Assembly (NCBI GenBank): GCA_965116355.1
Contig: OZ220679.1
Location: 1,984,001-2,048,000 of the forward strand
Direction of reading: 5' to 3'
Source: UBA1127 sp965116355
Lineage (GTDB): Bacteria; Chloroflexota; Dehalococcoidia; Lucifugimonadales; UBA1127
Length of the DNA: 64,000 bases
Part shown: in pieces, positions 14,207 through 23,316 of the stretch
Layout: every line of letters starts with the position of its first letter
Numbering within the stretch: the first letter of the stretch is position 1
Translations under genes and position numbers: made by a program
Notes under the pieces: generated by a model
The model's database searches: none
The model's input: only the letters and a program-made list of their open reading frames with translations
Told to the model about the DNA's origin: nothing

Positions 14207-15358
14207 GTGGAAGCCATAGTCGGCGTGGTGATTGGCTTGGTTGTTGGAGGAGGTGCTGTATGGTTCCTCCTCGGCTTGCGGGCCAAGACCAGCGAGAAGT
14301 TGCTGGAAACCGCCAGGGAAGAGTTGCGGGACACATTCAAGGCGGCGGCAAGCGACGTGGTTGCCAACAACTCTCAACAGTTTCTGCAATTGGCCAATGA
14401 AAACTTCGGCCGTTCAATGGAGGCGGCAAAGGGCCAACTTGACCAACATCGCCAGCAATTTGAAGCCGAGGTAACGAGACTCTCGAAGTTTTACGAGAAG
14501 CTGAACCCCAATATTGAGTCACTCATCACGAGGGCTAACGAACTTACTTCAGAGACCGGGAAGCTTTCCAACGCATTGACCAATAACCGCCAGATTGGGA
14601 GTTGGGGTGAAATCCAGCTCCGCCGCGTCGTCGAGCTGGCTGGAATGATGGACCACTGCGACTTCTCAGAGCAGACAACCGTCGAGGGATCGTCAGAAAG
14701 GCCTGACCTGACCGTACATCTGCCAGAGCAGCGCGCCGTCGTGGTGGACGCGAAGGCGTCGACGGCAGCATTCATGGAGGCGCAGCAGGCGGAAGATGAG
14801 GGTGCGGCGGACCGGGCCATGCTCAAGCACGCCTCGGCCCTTCGGACGCAGGTGGACGACCTTGCGGGCAAGCGTTACGGAGAAAAGGTGGAGGGGTCGC
14901 TGGACTTTGTAGTGATGTTCGTGCCCGGCGACCAGTTCCTCGCGGCTGCGCTGCAGGCTAACCCAACGCTCGTGGAGTACGCCATGCAGAAGCGGGTCGC
15001 CATTGCGACGCCCGCGTCGCTTATCTCGCTCCTGTGGGCGGTGGCGAGCGGCTGGGAACGGCACCGCATAGCGCAGAACGCAGAGGCCATCCGCCAGGCG
15101 GGTATGGAAATGCACCGGCGGATGGGAACGTTCATCGACCACTATCAGAATGTGGGCAGGCGGCTGGAACAGGCAGTAGATGCCTTCAATCGCTCAGTGA
15201 GCTCCTACGACTCACGGGTGGTGCCGCAGGGGAGGCGGTTCGCGCAGCTCGTCACCGGCGACGAGGAGAACTTCGAGGACGTGCCGGCCATCGAGAAGGC
15301 AGTCAATGAAGTCAAGAACGCGGAGAGCTCGACGCCGAGCCTGCCGGAGGGCGGCTAA
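14207..15358 (+). CDS. rmuC: DNA recombination protein RmuC
   Basis: The 383-residue protein has an N-terminal membrane segment (residues 3-23), a coiled-coil stretch (about 30-120), and the RmuC core with LTNNRQIGSWGEIQLRRVVELAGM, a nuclease-like DLTVHLP...VVVDAKAS strand pair, and FVPGDQFLAAAL. RmuC limits inversions at short inverted repeats and is related to PD-(D/E)XK nucleases. The start is GTG at 14207, preceded by AGGAGG. Confidence 0.92.
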   Translation: MEAIVGVVIGLVVGGGAVWFLLGLRAKTSEKLLETAREELRDTFKAAASDVVANNSQQFLQLANENFGRSMEAAKGQLDQHRQQFEAEVTRLSKFYEKLNPNIESLITRANELTSETGKLSNALTNNRQIGSWGEIQLRRVVELAGMMDHCDFSEQTTVEGSSERPDLTVHLPEQRAVVVDAKASTAAFMEAQQAEDEGAADRAMLKHASALRTQVDDLAGKRYGEKVEGSLDFVVMFVPGDQFLAAALQANPTLVEYAMQKRVAIATPASLISLLWAVASGWERHRIAQNAEAIRQAGMEMHRRMGTFIDHYQNVGRRLEQAVDAFNRSVSSYDSRVVPQGRRFAQLVTGDEENFEDVPAIEKAVNEVKNAESSTPSLPEGG

Positions 15359-15364
15359 CGCGCC

Positions 15365-15787
15365 CTACCCCACCGTCCCGTAGACGTGCTCCGGCCGCAC
15401 GATGACGATGACCCGGCGGTCCTCCACCATGACGCGGTCGTACTCTTCCCAGTCTGGGTGCTCCTTGCCGGCGGCTGCGCGGTAGACGTCGCGGAAGGCG
15501 GTGCGCAGCGCCTCGGCGTCGGTGGTGTCGCTCGACAGCACCTCGGCGTTGCCCTCGACGACCAAGAACGGGCGCCATTCGTGGTGCGAGACCAGCAGCG
15601 AGCAGCGGGAGTCTCGTGCAAGGTTGCGGTGTTTGGCGCGGTTGGCCGTCGTCGTGAATGCGACCGCGCCGTCGTAAAGCCCGCTCGTGACGATGCTCAG
15701 CTGCGCAGCGCCGTTTCGTCGGAACGTCGAAAAGACTGACATGTGATTGTCGTTGAGAAAGTCCCTCTGGCTGTCTGTGAGTTCCAT
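15365..15787 (-). CDS. PPOX-class (F420/FMN split-barrel) protein
   Basis: A 140-residue split beta-barrel protein of the pyridoxamine-5'-phosphate-oxidase-like class: LNDNHMSVFSTFRRNGAAQLSIV, then VAFTTTANRAKHRNLARDSRCSLL and FLVVEGNAEV. The Arg/Lys-rich KHRNL segment is typical of the F420-binding TIGR03618-like group. The ATG at 15787 follows a GAAGGGGG site. Substrate unknown; it may use F420, as the LLM enzymes in this window probably do. Confidence 0.75.
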   Translation of the reverse strand: MELTDSQRDFLNDNHMSVFSTFRRNGAAQLSIVTSGLYDGAVAFTTTANRAKHRNLARDSRCSLLVSHHEWRPFLVVEGNAEVLSSDTTDAEALRTAFRDVYRAAAGKEHPDWEEYDRVMVEDRRVIVIVRPEHVYGTVG

Positions 15788-15902
15788 GATGCCCCCTTCG
15801 TTGACACGCCCATCGCTGACGCATAGCATAGCGCAACTCCACAGGGACGCGGTTTTTCGTGCGCGCATGGTGTGCGTGCAACTACGCCGAAAGGGGATGA
15901 CC

Positions 15903-16859
15903 ATGGCTGAAGTTTTTGGCGAGAACGGCTTTTTCTACGAGTACGTCGACGGGTGGGGGCAGCTGCCGGACGGCATGACCTACCTCGAGTGCCCGGGCGT
16001 CGCGGTGAACTCCAAGGACATGGTGTACGTGCTGACGAGGGGCGCACACCCGGTCATCGTCTTCGACAAGGAGGGGAACTTCCAGTTCACCTTCGGCGAG
16101 GGCCTGTTCAGCCATGACCGGACGCACGGGTTGTACTGTGCATACGACGACTCGCTGCTCATCGCCGACGACGGGATCCACACCATCCAGAAGTTCTCGG
16201 CGGACGGGACGAAGCTGATGGAGATCGGCGAGCGCGACCACCCGGCGCCCAGGTGGAGCGGGCAGCCGTTCAACCGCCCGACGTCCGCCGCCATCCGGCC
16301 CAGCAACGGCGACATCTACATCTCCGACGGCTACGGCAATGCCCGCATCCACTGCTACACCGGTGACGGCCAGTACAAGTTCTCGTGGGGAAGCTCCGGC
16401 ATCGACGAGGGACAGTTCATCCGCCCGCACAACATCGCCATCGACGACAACGACCGGGTGTACGTCGTCGACCGGGAACCGCACCGGGTGCAGGTCTTCG
16501 ACCCCGAGGGAAACTACATCACGATGTGGAACAACATCCACCGGCCTGACTCGATGATGCTGTGGCAGGACCACATCTACATCGGCGAGCTGAACGGCAT
16601 CGCCGGCGTCGACGACGCGCCGGGGCTCGGCCACCGCGTCGGCATCTACGACCTGGACGGCAAGTTGGTGTGCCGGTTTGGCAGCCCGGACGAGGGCACG
16701 GGGCCCGGCCAGTTTATTGCGCCGCACGGCATCACCGTCGACTCCGAGGGCAGCGTCTACGTCGCGGAAGTGAGCTACACCATCCGCGGCAGCAAGATGG
16801 ACCCGCCCCAGGAGCTTCGGAGCCTCAGCAAGTACCGCCGCCTGTGGGACCGGGCGTAG
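15903..16859 (+). CDS. NHL-repeat beta-propeller protein
   Basis: A 318-residue protein with about six NHL blades, visible as repeats of the type GxxxxPxxIAxDxxDxVYVxDxxxxRVQVFxxxGxxxxxxG (for example FIRPHNIAIDDNDRVYVVD and FIAPHGITVDSEGSVYVAE). It resembles the lyase/6-propeller group around peptidyl-glycine amidating lyase. No signal peptide is present. ATG 15903 is used because GGGG sits six bases upstream. The ligand or enzymatic role is not evident. Confidence 0.8.
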   Translation: MAEVFGENGFFYEYVDGWGQLPDGMTYLECPGVAVNSKDMVYVLTRGAHPVIVFDKEGNFQFTFGEGLFSHDRTHGLYCAYDDSLLIADDGIHTIQKFSADGTKLMEIGERDHPAPRWSGQPFNRPTSAAIRPSNGDIYISDGYGNARIHCYTGDGQYKFSWGSSGIDEGQFIRPHNIAIDDNDRVYVVDREPHRVQVFDPEGNYITMWNNIHRPDSMMLWQDHIYIGELNGIAGVDDAPGLGHRVGIYDLDGKLVCRFGSPDEGTGPGQFIAPHGITVDSEGSVYVAEVSYTIRGSKMDPPQELRSLSKYRRLWDRA

Positions 16860-16866
16860 GGTGGCG

Positions 16867-18141
16867 ATGGCTGAAAGCAACTCCACACAGGGATCGCTGC
16901 ACGAGGCGGCGTTGCAGAAGCTCATTTTAGACCCAGATTTGGAACGGCTCAAAGACGCTCTGGCGGAGTTTAACCTTTTCGATGTGCTAGGTGTCGCCCG
17001 GTCGGAACTTCAACACTCCGCCTTTTTGGGTTGGCTACTCAACCCTCATGGCTCCCATGGGCTGCGCGACTATTTCTTGCGCCGTTTCCTATCCGAGGCC
17101 ACAAAGGAGGCCAGAGAAAGGGGCATAGGAGGGCCGACACCCTTTGATGTGGATGGTTGGGCGCTAAGTGACATACGTGTGGTCACCGAGCGACAGTTAA
17201 GATCGGGACGTGGAAGGATTGATATCTTGGTCGTGGGCGAGAGTGACGGCTTTGTTTGCCTGATAGAGAACAAGATTGGTACGGACGAACACTCAGGCCA
17301 ACTCAGTCGATACATCGAGACCGTCGAACGCGAATATGGCGAGTACTATCATCTTCCAGTTTTCCTGACGCAGGATGGTGTCGCGCCGGCGAGAGAGGAA
17401 GACGCGGAGCGATATGTGCCTTTCGGGTACGCGCACATTGCCGATCTCATTCAGCGTGTGTTGAAAACCCGGGAGTCCACCATCAGCACTAGCGTGTACA
17501 CCTTCTTGTCCCAGTACACGAGCACCCTAGGGAGGCACATTGTGAGCACTCCGGACAATATTGATGAGCTGGCTTACCGCATCTATGCTAATAACCGAGT
17601 CGCTATCGACCGCATTATCAAGGCAAAGGACTTGCCTGGAAATTTGGATATGACTAGCGCCATAGACGCTGTGGCCCAACACGCGCCGGATCTGCAGGAG
17701 GATACCCACGCCTCGAATAATCTTGTACGCTTTTTCGCCCCTCCCTTGGACGAAATTGCCGAACTACAGCAAGGGAAAGGATGGACCCAATCAGGCCGCA
17801 TGGTTCTCATTGAAGTTGTCCACGACCCGCGTCACAGGAGAGTAGACATCGTGTTGACCGTTGGCCCTGGTCCCAAGGAGACACGTGATAGGTTGATCGG
17901 GGTTGCGAGAAGCAATCACACCCCATTCCGGCGCTTCCGGCTTCCTGCAGCTCTTAAAGCAAAGTACACTCACGTCTATCGAAAGGGAATCCTAGGTCCG
18001 CGAACTTATGACCCTTTCAAGCTAGAGGAAGCACAACTAACATTAGAGAAAGCCGTTGCGGACTTCTACGCTAAAGACTACTTTCCTTTGGTCAACGCCA
18101 TCCGCAAGGAATTCGAACTGTCAGAGGTCGGGTCCGTCTGA
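16867..18141 (+). CDS. PD-(D/E)XK nuclease superfamily protein
   Basis: A 424-residue protein with the PD-(D/E)XK signature GRIDILVVGE...FVCLIENKIGTDEHSGQLSRY (about residues 115-145) after an N-terminal helical part with SELQHSAFLGWLLNPHGSHGL. This matches the PDDEXK_4 group of uncharacterised nucleases often found in defence or mobile contexts. Base composition and codon use are less GC-rich than the neighbours, which suggests recent transfer. No methyltransferase, helicase or other partner is adjacent except a small antitoxin-like gene on the other strand. Confidence 0.75.
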   Translation: MAESNSTQGSLHEAALQKLILDPDLERLKDALAEFNLFDVLGVARSELQHSAFLGWLLNPHGSHGLRDYFLRRFLSEATKEARERGIGGPTPFDVDGWALSDIRVVTERQLRSGRGRIDILVVGESDGFVCLIENKIGTDEHSGQLSRYIETVEREYGEYYHLPVFLTQDGVAPAREEDAERYVPFGYAHIADLIQRVLKTRESTISTSVYTFLSQYTSTLGRHIVSTPDNIDELAYRIYANNRVAIDRIIKAKDLPGNLDMTSAIDAVAQHAPDLQEDTHASNNLVRFFAPPLDEIAELQQGKGWTQSGRMVLIEVVHDPRHRRVDIVLTVGPGPKETRDRLIGVARSNHTPFRRFRLPAALKAKYTHVYRKGILGPRTYDPFKLEEAQLTLEKAVADFYAKDYFPLVNAIRKEFELSEVGSV

Positions 18142-18152
18142 CGCGCCACCGC

Positions 18153-18386
18153 CTAGCGGTACACGTGCAGCCGAGAGGTGGGGTTCGCCGCCCGAGCGTC
18201 CTTGGCGCTCTGGGCGTCGTCACGGAGCCACTGCATGAACGCCTGCCGGGCGGCGGCGTTCTCTATCCCGCTGTATCCCGCCAGGAACTCACGCACCAGT
18301 TCATTGACGGTAGTGCCTGACTCGGTCGCGCGAGCCGCAGCAAGTTGGTAGGTCTGGTCGTCTATGGATATGGTGAGATTCTTCAT
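18153..18386 (-). CDS. Antitoxin-like ribbon-helix-helix protein, orphan
   Basis: A 77-residue protein starting MKNLTISIDDQTYQLAAARATE, with a first strand then GTTVNELVREFLAGY, the layout of CopG/VapB-type antitoxins. No toxin (PIN-domain or other) lies on either side. It converges on the PD-(D/E)XK gene with 11 bases between them. It could be a lone regulator, the remains of a toxin-antitoxin pair, or a regulator of that gene. Confidence 0.65.
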   Translation of the reverse strand: MKNLTISIDDQTYQLAAARATESGTTVNELVREFLAGYSGIENAAARQAFMQWLRDDAQSAKDARAANPTSRLHVYR

Positions 18387-18470
18387 ACGCTTTCTCTGAG
18401 CTACCGCTCAATCGTTAGCGGCGAGTTGGCTCTAATGCAACGAAATGGCCCCCCGTTAGGTTCACGCCCC

Positions 18471-19250
18471 CTACCCCATCAGCACCCCGCCATCGATGTT
18501 GATGGTCTGGCCCGTGACGTTCCGCCCGCCCGGGCCCGCAAGGAAGACCACCAGCCGCGCGATGTCCTGGGGGTCAATGAGGCGGCCGAGGGGCACGCCC
18601 GCGAGCGTCGCCAGCGTGGTTTCCTCGTAGCTTTGGCCCGACGCCTCGGCGCGCTGGCGGCGGACGCCGGCGAACATCTCTGTCTCGGCGGCGCCGGGGC
18701 AGATGGCGTTGACGCAGATGTCGTGCTGCGCCAGGGCGCTCGACGCCTGGTACGTGAACGCAAGGACCGCGCCCTTGCTGGCGGCGTAGGCGGCGTTGGA
18801 GGCACGGCCGCCCTTGCCCACGACGGACCCCATGTTGATGATGCGTCCACCCTGACCTCTCGCCACCATCTCTCGCGCCACCCGGTGCAGGACGAAGAAC
18901 GCCCCCTTGGCGTTGACCCCCATGATGGAGTCCCAGTCGTGCTCCGAGACCTCCAGCAGCGGCGCGACGCGGGTGATGCCGGCGTTGTTCGCGAGAATGT
19001 CGATGCCGCCGAATGCGGCGAGCGCGGCGTCGACCATGGCGTCGATGGAGGCGAGGTCGCTCACGTTTGCCTGGATGGCGACGACCTCGCCGCCTCGGTC
19101 GCGGATGCCCTGTGCGACAGCTTCCACGCCTGCTAAGTTCAGATCGGCGGCGGCGACTCTCGCCCCTTCTTCGGCGGCCATCTCGGCGATGGCCTGCCCG
19201 AAACCGCGGGCTGCGCCGGTCACGAGAATCGACTTTCCTTCCAACTGCAC
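18471..19250 (-). CDS. SDR-family oxidoreductase (tandem copy 2)
   Basis: A 259-residue classical SDR with TGAARGFG (residues 11-18), NNAGITR, and YAASK at the active site. It is a close paralogue of the gene just upstream: nearly identical stretches include REMVARGQGGRIINM and FTYQASSALAQ. The pair lies 46 bases apart on one strand and probably forms an operon made by tandem duplication. Substrate unknown; the fabG-like look does not establish a role in fatty acid synthesis. Confidence 0.85.
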   Translation of the reverse strand: MQLEGKSILVTGAARGFGQAIAEMAAEEGARVAAADLNLAGVEAVAQGIRDRGGEVVAIQANVSDLASIDAMVDAALAAFGGIDILANNAGITRVAPLLEVSEHDWDSIMGVNAKGAFFVLHRVAREMVARGQGGRIINMGSVVGKGGRASNAAYAASKGAVLAFTYQASSALAQHDICVNAICPGAAETEMFAGVRRQRAEASGQSYEETTLATLAGVPLGRLIDPQDIARLVVFLAGPGGRNVTGQTINIDGGVLMG

Positions 19251-19296
19251 GGTGTTCTCCTTGGTTGTGGTATGCGTCGTCTGAGCCGTCGGCGCA

Positions 19297-20079
19297 CTAG
19301 CTCATGAGCACTCCTGCATCGACGTGGATGGTCTGGCCGGTGATGTTGTAGCCGCCGGGGCCCATGAGGAAGACGACCATTCGGGCGACGTCCTCCGGCG
19401 GGATCATGCGGCCGAGCGGTATGCTGTCCAGACCCGCAGTGAGTTGCTCCTCAAAGGAGCGTCCCATGGCCTCCGCACGTTGCCTGCCGACGCCCCGCGA
19501 CATCTCGGTGTCGATGGGGCCGGGGCAGACGGCGTTGACGCAGATGCCGTACTGCGCGAGGGCGCTCGACGCCTGGTAGGTGAAGGCGATGACGGCGCCC
19601 TTCGTCGATGCGTAGGCGGCGTTGGACGTGCCTCGGAACCCCTTGCCGGCAATGGATGCCATGTTGATGATGCGCCCGCCCTGTCCGCGCGCGACCATCT
19701 CCCGGGCAACACGCTGGAGCGTGAAGAAGGAGCCCTTGGCGTTGACGCGCATGAAGGCGTCCCAGTCGGCCTCCGTGACCTCGAAGAATGGCGCGTAGCG
19801 GGTGATGCCCGCATTGTTGACGAGGACGTCGATGGCGCCGAATGCGGCGAGGGTTGTGTCCACCATGGCTTCGATGGAGGCGAGGTCGCCCACGTTGGCC
19901 TCGATAGCGACGGCCTCGCCGCCTCTCTCACGAATGCCTCGTGCGACGGTCTCGGCGCCGTCGAGGTTGATGTCGGACACGGCGACACGGGCGCCCTCCT
20001 CGGACGCGAGCTCGGCGGTTGCGCGGCCCATGCCGCGGGCGGCGCCGGTCACGAGTACGGCCTTGCCTTCGAGTTGCAT
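19297..20079 (-). CDS. SDR-family oxidoreductase (tandem copy 1)
   Basis: A 260-residue SDR with TGAARGMG, NNAGITR and YASTK. The ATG at 20079 is preceded by GGGGAGG on the minus strand. The reading frame stays open far upstream, but that extension has no homology and covers the promoter of the divergent gene. It is the first gene of the SDR pair. Confidence 0.85.
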   Translation of the reverse strand: MQLEGKAVLVTGAARGMGRATAELASEEGARVAVSDINLDGAETVARGIRERGGEAVAIEANVGDLASIEAMVDTTLAAFGAIDVLVNNAGITRYAPFFEVTEADWDAFMRVNAKGSFFTLQRVAREMVARGQGGRIINMASIAGKGFRGTSNAAYASTKGAVIAFTYQASSALAQYGICVNAVCPGPIDTEMSRGVGRQRAEAMGRSFEEQLTAGLDSIPLGRMIPPEDVARMVVFLMGPGGYNITGQTIHVDAGVLMS

Positions 20080-20152
20080 GTTGGTCCTCCCCGGTTGCTG
20101 AGTTTGCGGCCCTACTTTATCATCCCGCCCGGCGTGCGGGGCGCACTCACCC

Positions 20153-20180
20153 CCGTTCGTCCTGAGGGAAATCGAAGGAC
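20153..20180 (+). repeat. REP-like repeat, copy 1
   Basis: Contains CCGTTCGTCCTGAGGG and AAATCGAAGGAC, a member of the dispersed family listed at seven sites in this window. Here it lies directly before the ribosome-binding site of the NYN-GNAT gene. Confidence 0.6.
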
Positions 20181-20190
20181 GGAGGGCCGC

Positions 20191-21129
20191 GTGGGCGACG
20201 GCGCGCTGTACTTTGTGGACGGCAACAACGTCATGGGGTCGCGGCCCGATGGCTGGTGGCGGGACCGGCGCGGGGCGGCCCGGCGGCTCGTGGAGCAGGT
20301 GGCCGCGCTGGCACAGGCCGACGGCGGGCAGTGGACGGTTGTGTTCGACAGCCGTGCGCCAAAGGGTGACGCGGCTCTGCCCCCCTTCGAGGGAGTGACG
20401 GTCGAGTACCCGGAGAGGCGCGGCCGGAACGGCGCCGACGACCACATCATCCTGCTTCTGGAGCAGCTGCCGCCGAGATCCGACCCGCTGGTGTACACAT
20501 CGGACCGGGGACTGCGCGATCGGGCCATCGCCGCGGGCGCGAGGATCGAGGGCGCTCGCGCGTTGCTGGATCGGATCGCGGCGCTGCGCACCGGAGAACC
20601 GCAGCCTCGGGACGACGTGCCGAAGGAAGCGCCGGATGGGCTCTTTGTGCGACCGGCCACAGTCGACGACGTACCGCAGGTCCTTGCGTTCATTCGCGGG
20701 CTCGCGGAGTACGAGCGGCTGACACACCTCGTCGAGGCGACAGAGGAGAACGTACGCGAGACCCTGTTCGGCGAGACGCCGCGCGCCGAGGTGCTCCTCG
20801 GGTACGTCGACGGCGTGGCGGCGGGGTTCGCCGTGTACTTCCACACGTACTCGACGTTTCTGGCACGACCGGGGCTTTACCTGGAAGACATATTCGTGTT
20901 GCCGGAGCACCGTCGGCGGGGGCTCGGCACGCTGCTGATGCGGCGCGTGGCGGCGGTGGCCGTCGAGCGGGGTTGCGGGCGATTCGAGTGGGCGGCGCTT
21001 GACTGGAACACGGACGCGCACCGGTTCTACGAGGGTCTCGGCGCGGAGATGCTGGCGGAGTGGCGGCTGTTCCGCATGACGGGCGAAGCACTGCGACGGC
21101 TGGGGGAGAACGGAAGCGACGATGGCTAG
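20191..21129 (+). CDS. NYN-domain (YacP-like) / GNAT acetyltransferase fusion
   Basis: A 312-residue two-domain protein. Residues 1-140 are a NYN/PIN-like RNase domain with YFVDGNNVMGS, VFDS and YTSDRGLRDRA, the acidic strand ends expected at the nuclease site. Residues 150-300 are a GNAT acetyltransferase like the diamine acetyltransferase group (LYLEDIFVLPEHRRRGLGTLLMRR, then DWNTDAHRFYEGLGA). The start is GTG at 20191 behind GGAGGG; an in-frame stretch further upstream is antisense to the SDR gene. The join is within one continuous frame. Function unknown; the pairing suggests modification of, or coupling to, RNA or translation factors. Confidence 0.75.
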   Translation: MGDGALYFVDGNNVMGSRPDGWWRDRRGAARRLVEQVAALAQADGGQWTVVFDSRAPKGDAALPPFEGVTVEYPERRGRNGADDHIILLLEQLPPRSDPLVYTSDRGLRDRAIAAGARIEGARALLDRIAALRTGEPQPRDDVPKEAPDGLFVRPATVDDVPQVLAFIRGLAEYERLTHLVEATEENVRETLFGETPRAEVLLGYVDGVAAGFAVYFHTYSTFLARPGLYLEDIFVLPEHRRRGLGTLLMRRVAAVAVERGCGRFEWAALDWNTDAHRFYEGLGAEMLAEWRLFRMTGEALRRLGENGSDDG

Positions 21130-21331
21130 GAGCGGCTGGTACCGGGACCACCCGCCGAGCTGCACGTGCTGGCAGTGCAATGAGGGACGTCGGCGCGGGC
21201 GACGGGACGGCGGTGGCGGCGGAGGCCTTGGGCGAGTTGTCGTTTGGGGAATCATCATCGCGGTGGTTGCAGCGGCAATGTGGGTGGCGGTGGCGGATAG
21301 GAGTTGTATAGAGGCGTTACGGGAACCCTAG
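21122..21331 (+). CDS. Small membrane protein with GWYxxHPxSCTC motif
   Basis: A 69-residue protein with an N-terminal Cys motif GWYRDHPPSCTCWQCNEGRR, a Gly/Arg linker and one TM segment (VVVWGIIIAVVAAAMWVAVA). Its ATG overlaps the stop of the NYN-GNAT gene. The same Cys motif occurs in the 34-residue peptide at 23317, also next to a TM protein, so it looks like a small metal-binding cytoplasmic head. Confidence 0.65.
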   Translation: MARSGWYRDHPPSCTCWQCNEGRRRGRRDGGGGGGLGRVVVWGIIIAVVAAAMWVAVADRSCIEALREP

Positions 21332-21350
21332 CTTAACTTGGCAACCTGCA

Positions 21351-23303
21351 ATGAATAGTTTTGACAATCGTTCCGGAAGTGACCTGATCTGGTGCCGGAC
21401 CTGCGCTAGGCAGTTCACTCGCACGCAATACCGCGTCCACCGCCACAACCCCAACCAATCGCGGTGCGGCGACCGAAGTTGTGACCGCCTGGCGGTTGGC
21501 TACCTACGCGACGCTGACGTGTCACTCTACAGCGGCGGTAGCGCAGGACTCCTCTGCGGACCGCACTTGCTGGAGCAGACACGCCGAGGATGGGGAGTGT
21601 ACTTCGTCGACGGCTCTCGGTGTCGCCTGTGCGGAGGCACAGGACAGGTGCAGACCCAGGTGGGAGTCGTCGGGAGCGCCTCCGTGCGGTGGCTGCGTTG
21701 TCCCCATTGCCAGGGCACGGGGTATGATCCAGAAGAGCGGCGTCCATCAACGACGCAGCTAACTCCACCGGAACAGCCTGCGCAGCCTCCCGAAAGCGCG
21801 CCCCCTACTCGCGTGGGGCCAACTGTGGACCAAGCTGTCAGGGATGCTGAACGCAGGCTTCGCCAGTTGCCGCCTCCTGCACGACGGCCTGAGCGAAGGG
21901 TGGGCTCGCCCTCTCCGTCGTCTGAACCCTCGCCTGCGCCGCCGGTGCCAACGCCCGCTCCGCCGGCGGCGCCACCAGCACCGCCACCAGCGCTACCGCC
22001 CCAGCCTCCGATGCCCCAGGAACCTACACCCATCCCACAGCCGGGACCACCGCCTTCCGTACGAGTCCCGCCCCGCGGGGGCGATTCGGGCGGGTTTGGA
22101 TTCGGCCGGGCAGCGTTGTGGATTCTGCTCATTGCGCTGGCCGGGTTTGGTGGCTGGGCGCTTTCGGCGTTGGGAGGAGGGGAAGGCGAGGAGGCGCCAG
22201 CCGCGCCAATCGTTTTGACGGTACCGACGTCCACCCCTCCGCCAGTCCCCGCGCCTACACCCATACCTTCGCCATCACCAGCCCCGACAAGCACGCCTGA
22301 TCCCACGCCGATGCCTGCTCCGCCCACGGTGGAACCGACTGTGCCGCCGACGGCCGTTGCAACCCTCCCTCCGTCACCCACGGTAACGGCGACTGTGACC
22401 AGAGATGTCCGGCTGGCACTTCTGCGACAGTTAGCGCTCGAACTCATCAACAATGACCGGGGCGACAATGGGCTGTCGCCCGTCGTGCTTGGAGACAACC
22501 CGTCGGCGCAGATGCACGCCGACGATATGTTGAGACACAACTACACAGGGCACTGGTGGGTGAACGGACGCAAGCCCTACATGGTGTACTCGCAGAACGG
22601 CGGTACAAGTTACGCGTCGGAGAACGCCGTAGCAGCGGGCTATACGGACCAGCAATGGAGCGTGGAAGGGTGCGGCGGCGCTCAAGCAAACTGTGAGGTT
22701 CCCTCTCCGGAGAAGGCAATCGAGGACTTGCAGCGGTCCATGATCGGCTCCGATGGAGGCTCGGGTGGGATGCAGCGCGACAGAATCCTCGGGCCGGGCC
22801 ATCGAGCGGTCAATATCGGTATTGCGTGGAACGACCGTCGTGTAGTGCTGGTGCAGCACTTCGAAGGCGGTGTGGCGGAGGCGCTTGGTCCTCCAATTCT
22901 GATAAACAAGCGATACTTGAGCTTTTCCATGGTAAAGAGGGAGCCAGGGTTCAAAGTTGGGGGCGTAGTCAGTATTTTCTTCGACCCTCCTCCGCAGTCG
23001 TTGTCGCCGTCCGCAATCAACGCTCTCCCAAGCTACTGCACGGGCGGGGGGCCAACCGCAGAGTGCGGTGCGCCGGTCGTGCGCGTGCTCCCCCGGCTGG
23101 AGCCTGGTCACTCATATGCGGACCTGGATCCAAATGAGGTTGTTGCCGCAGACTGGCAGGACTCGGACAACGCGTTCACGTTCTCGGCCGACCTTGTACA
23201 TTTCATGCAGCGGCCAGGGGTGTACACGGTTGTGGTGTGGCGGGACGGGGACGATGGAGGGCCAGAGGAGAAACTGGTGGAGCTGTCAGTGTTCGTAGAG
23301 TAG
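21351..23303 (+). CDS. Zinc-ribbon / TM / CAP-domain protein
   Basis: A 650-residue protein in clear blocks. N-terminal Cys motifs come first (WCRTC, CGDRSC, then DnaJ-like CRLCGGTG and CPHCQGTG near residues 91-122). A long Pro-rich stretch follows (about 135-245), a TM segment (about 253-275), a second Pro/Thr-rich linker, and a CAP/SCP domain (about 353-500, with LINNDRGDNGLSPVVLGDN, HADDMLRHNYTGHWW and HRAVNIGIAW). The C-terminal domain should be outside the cell and the zinc part inside. No good ribosome-binding site is seen at ATG 21351. It is a paralogue of the 23390 gene. Confidence 0.75.
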   Translation: MNSFDNRSGSDLIWCRTCARQFTRTQYRVHRHNPNQSRCGDRSCDRLAVGYLRDADVSLYSGGSAGLLCGPHLLEQTRRGWGVYFVDGSRCRLCGGTGQVQTQVGVVGSASVRWLRCPHCQGTGYDPEERRPSTTQLTPPEQPAQPPESAPPTRVGPTVDQAVRDAERRLRQLPPPARRPERRVGSPSPSSEPSPAPPVPTPAPPAAPPAPPPALPPQPPMPQEPTPIPQPGPPPSVRVPPRGGDSGGFGFGRAALWILLIALAGFGGWALSALGGGEGEEAPAAPIVLTVPTSTPPPVPAPTPIPSPSPAPTSTPDPTPMPAPPTVEPTVPPTAVATLPPSPTVTATVTRDVRLALLRQLALELINNDRGDNGLSPVVLGDNPSAQMHADDMLRHNYTGHWWVNGRKPYMVYSQNGGTSYASENAVAAGYTDQQWSVEGCGGAQANCEVPSPEKAIEDLQRSMIGSDGGSGGMQRDRILGPGHRAVNIGIAWNDRRVVLVQHFEGGVAEALGPPILINKRYLSFSMVKREPGFKVGGVVSIFFDPPPQSLSPSAINALPSYCTGGGPTAECGAPVVRVLPRLEPGHSYADLDPNEVVAADWQDSDNAFTFSADLVHFMQRPGVYTVVVWRDGDDGGPEEKLVELSVFVE

Positions 23304-23316
23304 GGCAGGAGGTGCG

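Noticed and set aside
16867..18141. Complete restriction-modification system.
   Set aside because: There is a nuclease-like gene but no DNA methyltransferase or specificity gene beside it.
20080..21258. Upstream extension of the first SDR gene to a 653-residue protein.
   Set aside because: The extension is antisense to the NYN-GNAT gene, and the SDR fold starts exactly at ATG 20079 behind a ribosome-binding site.
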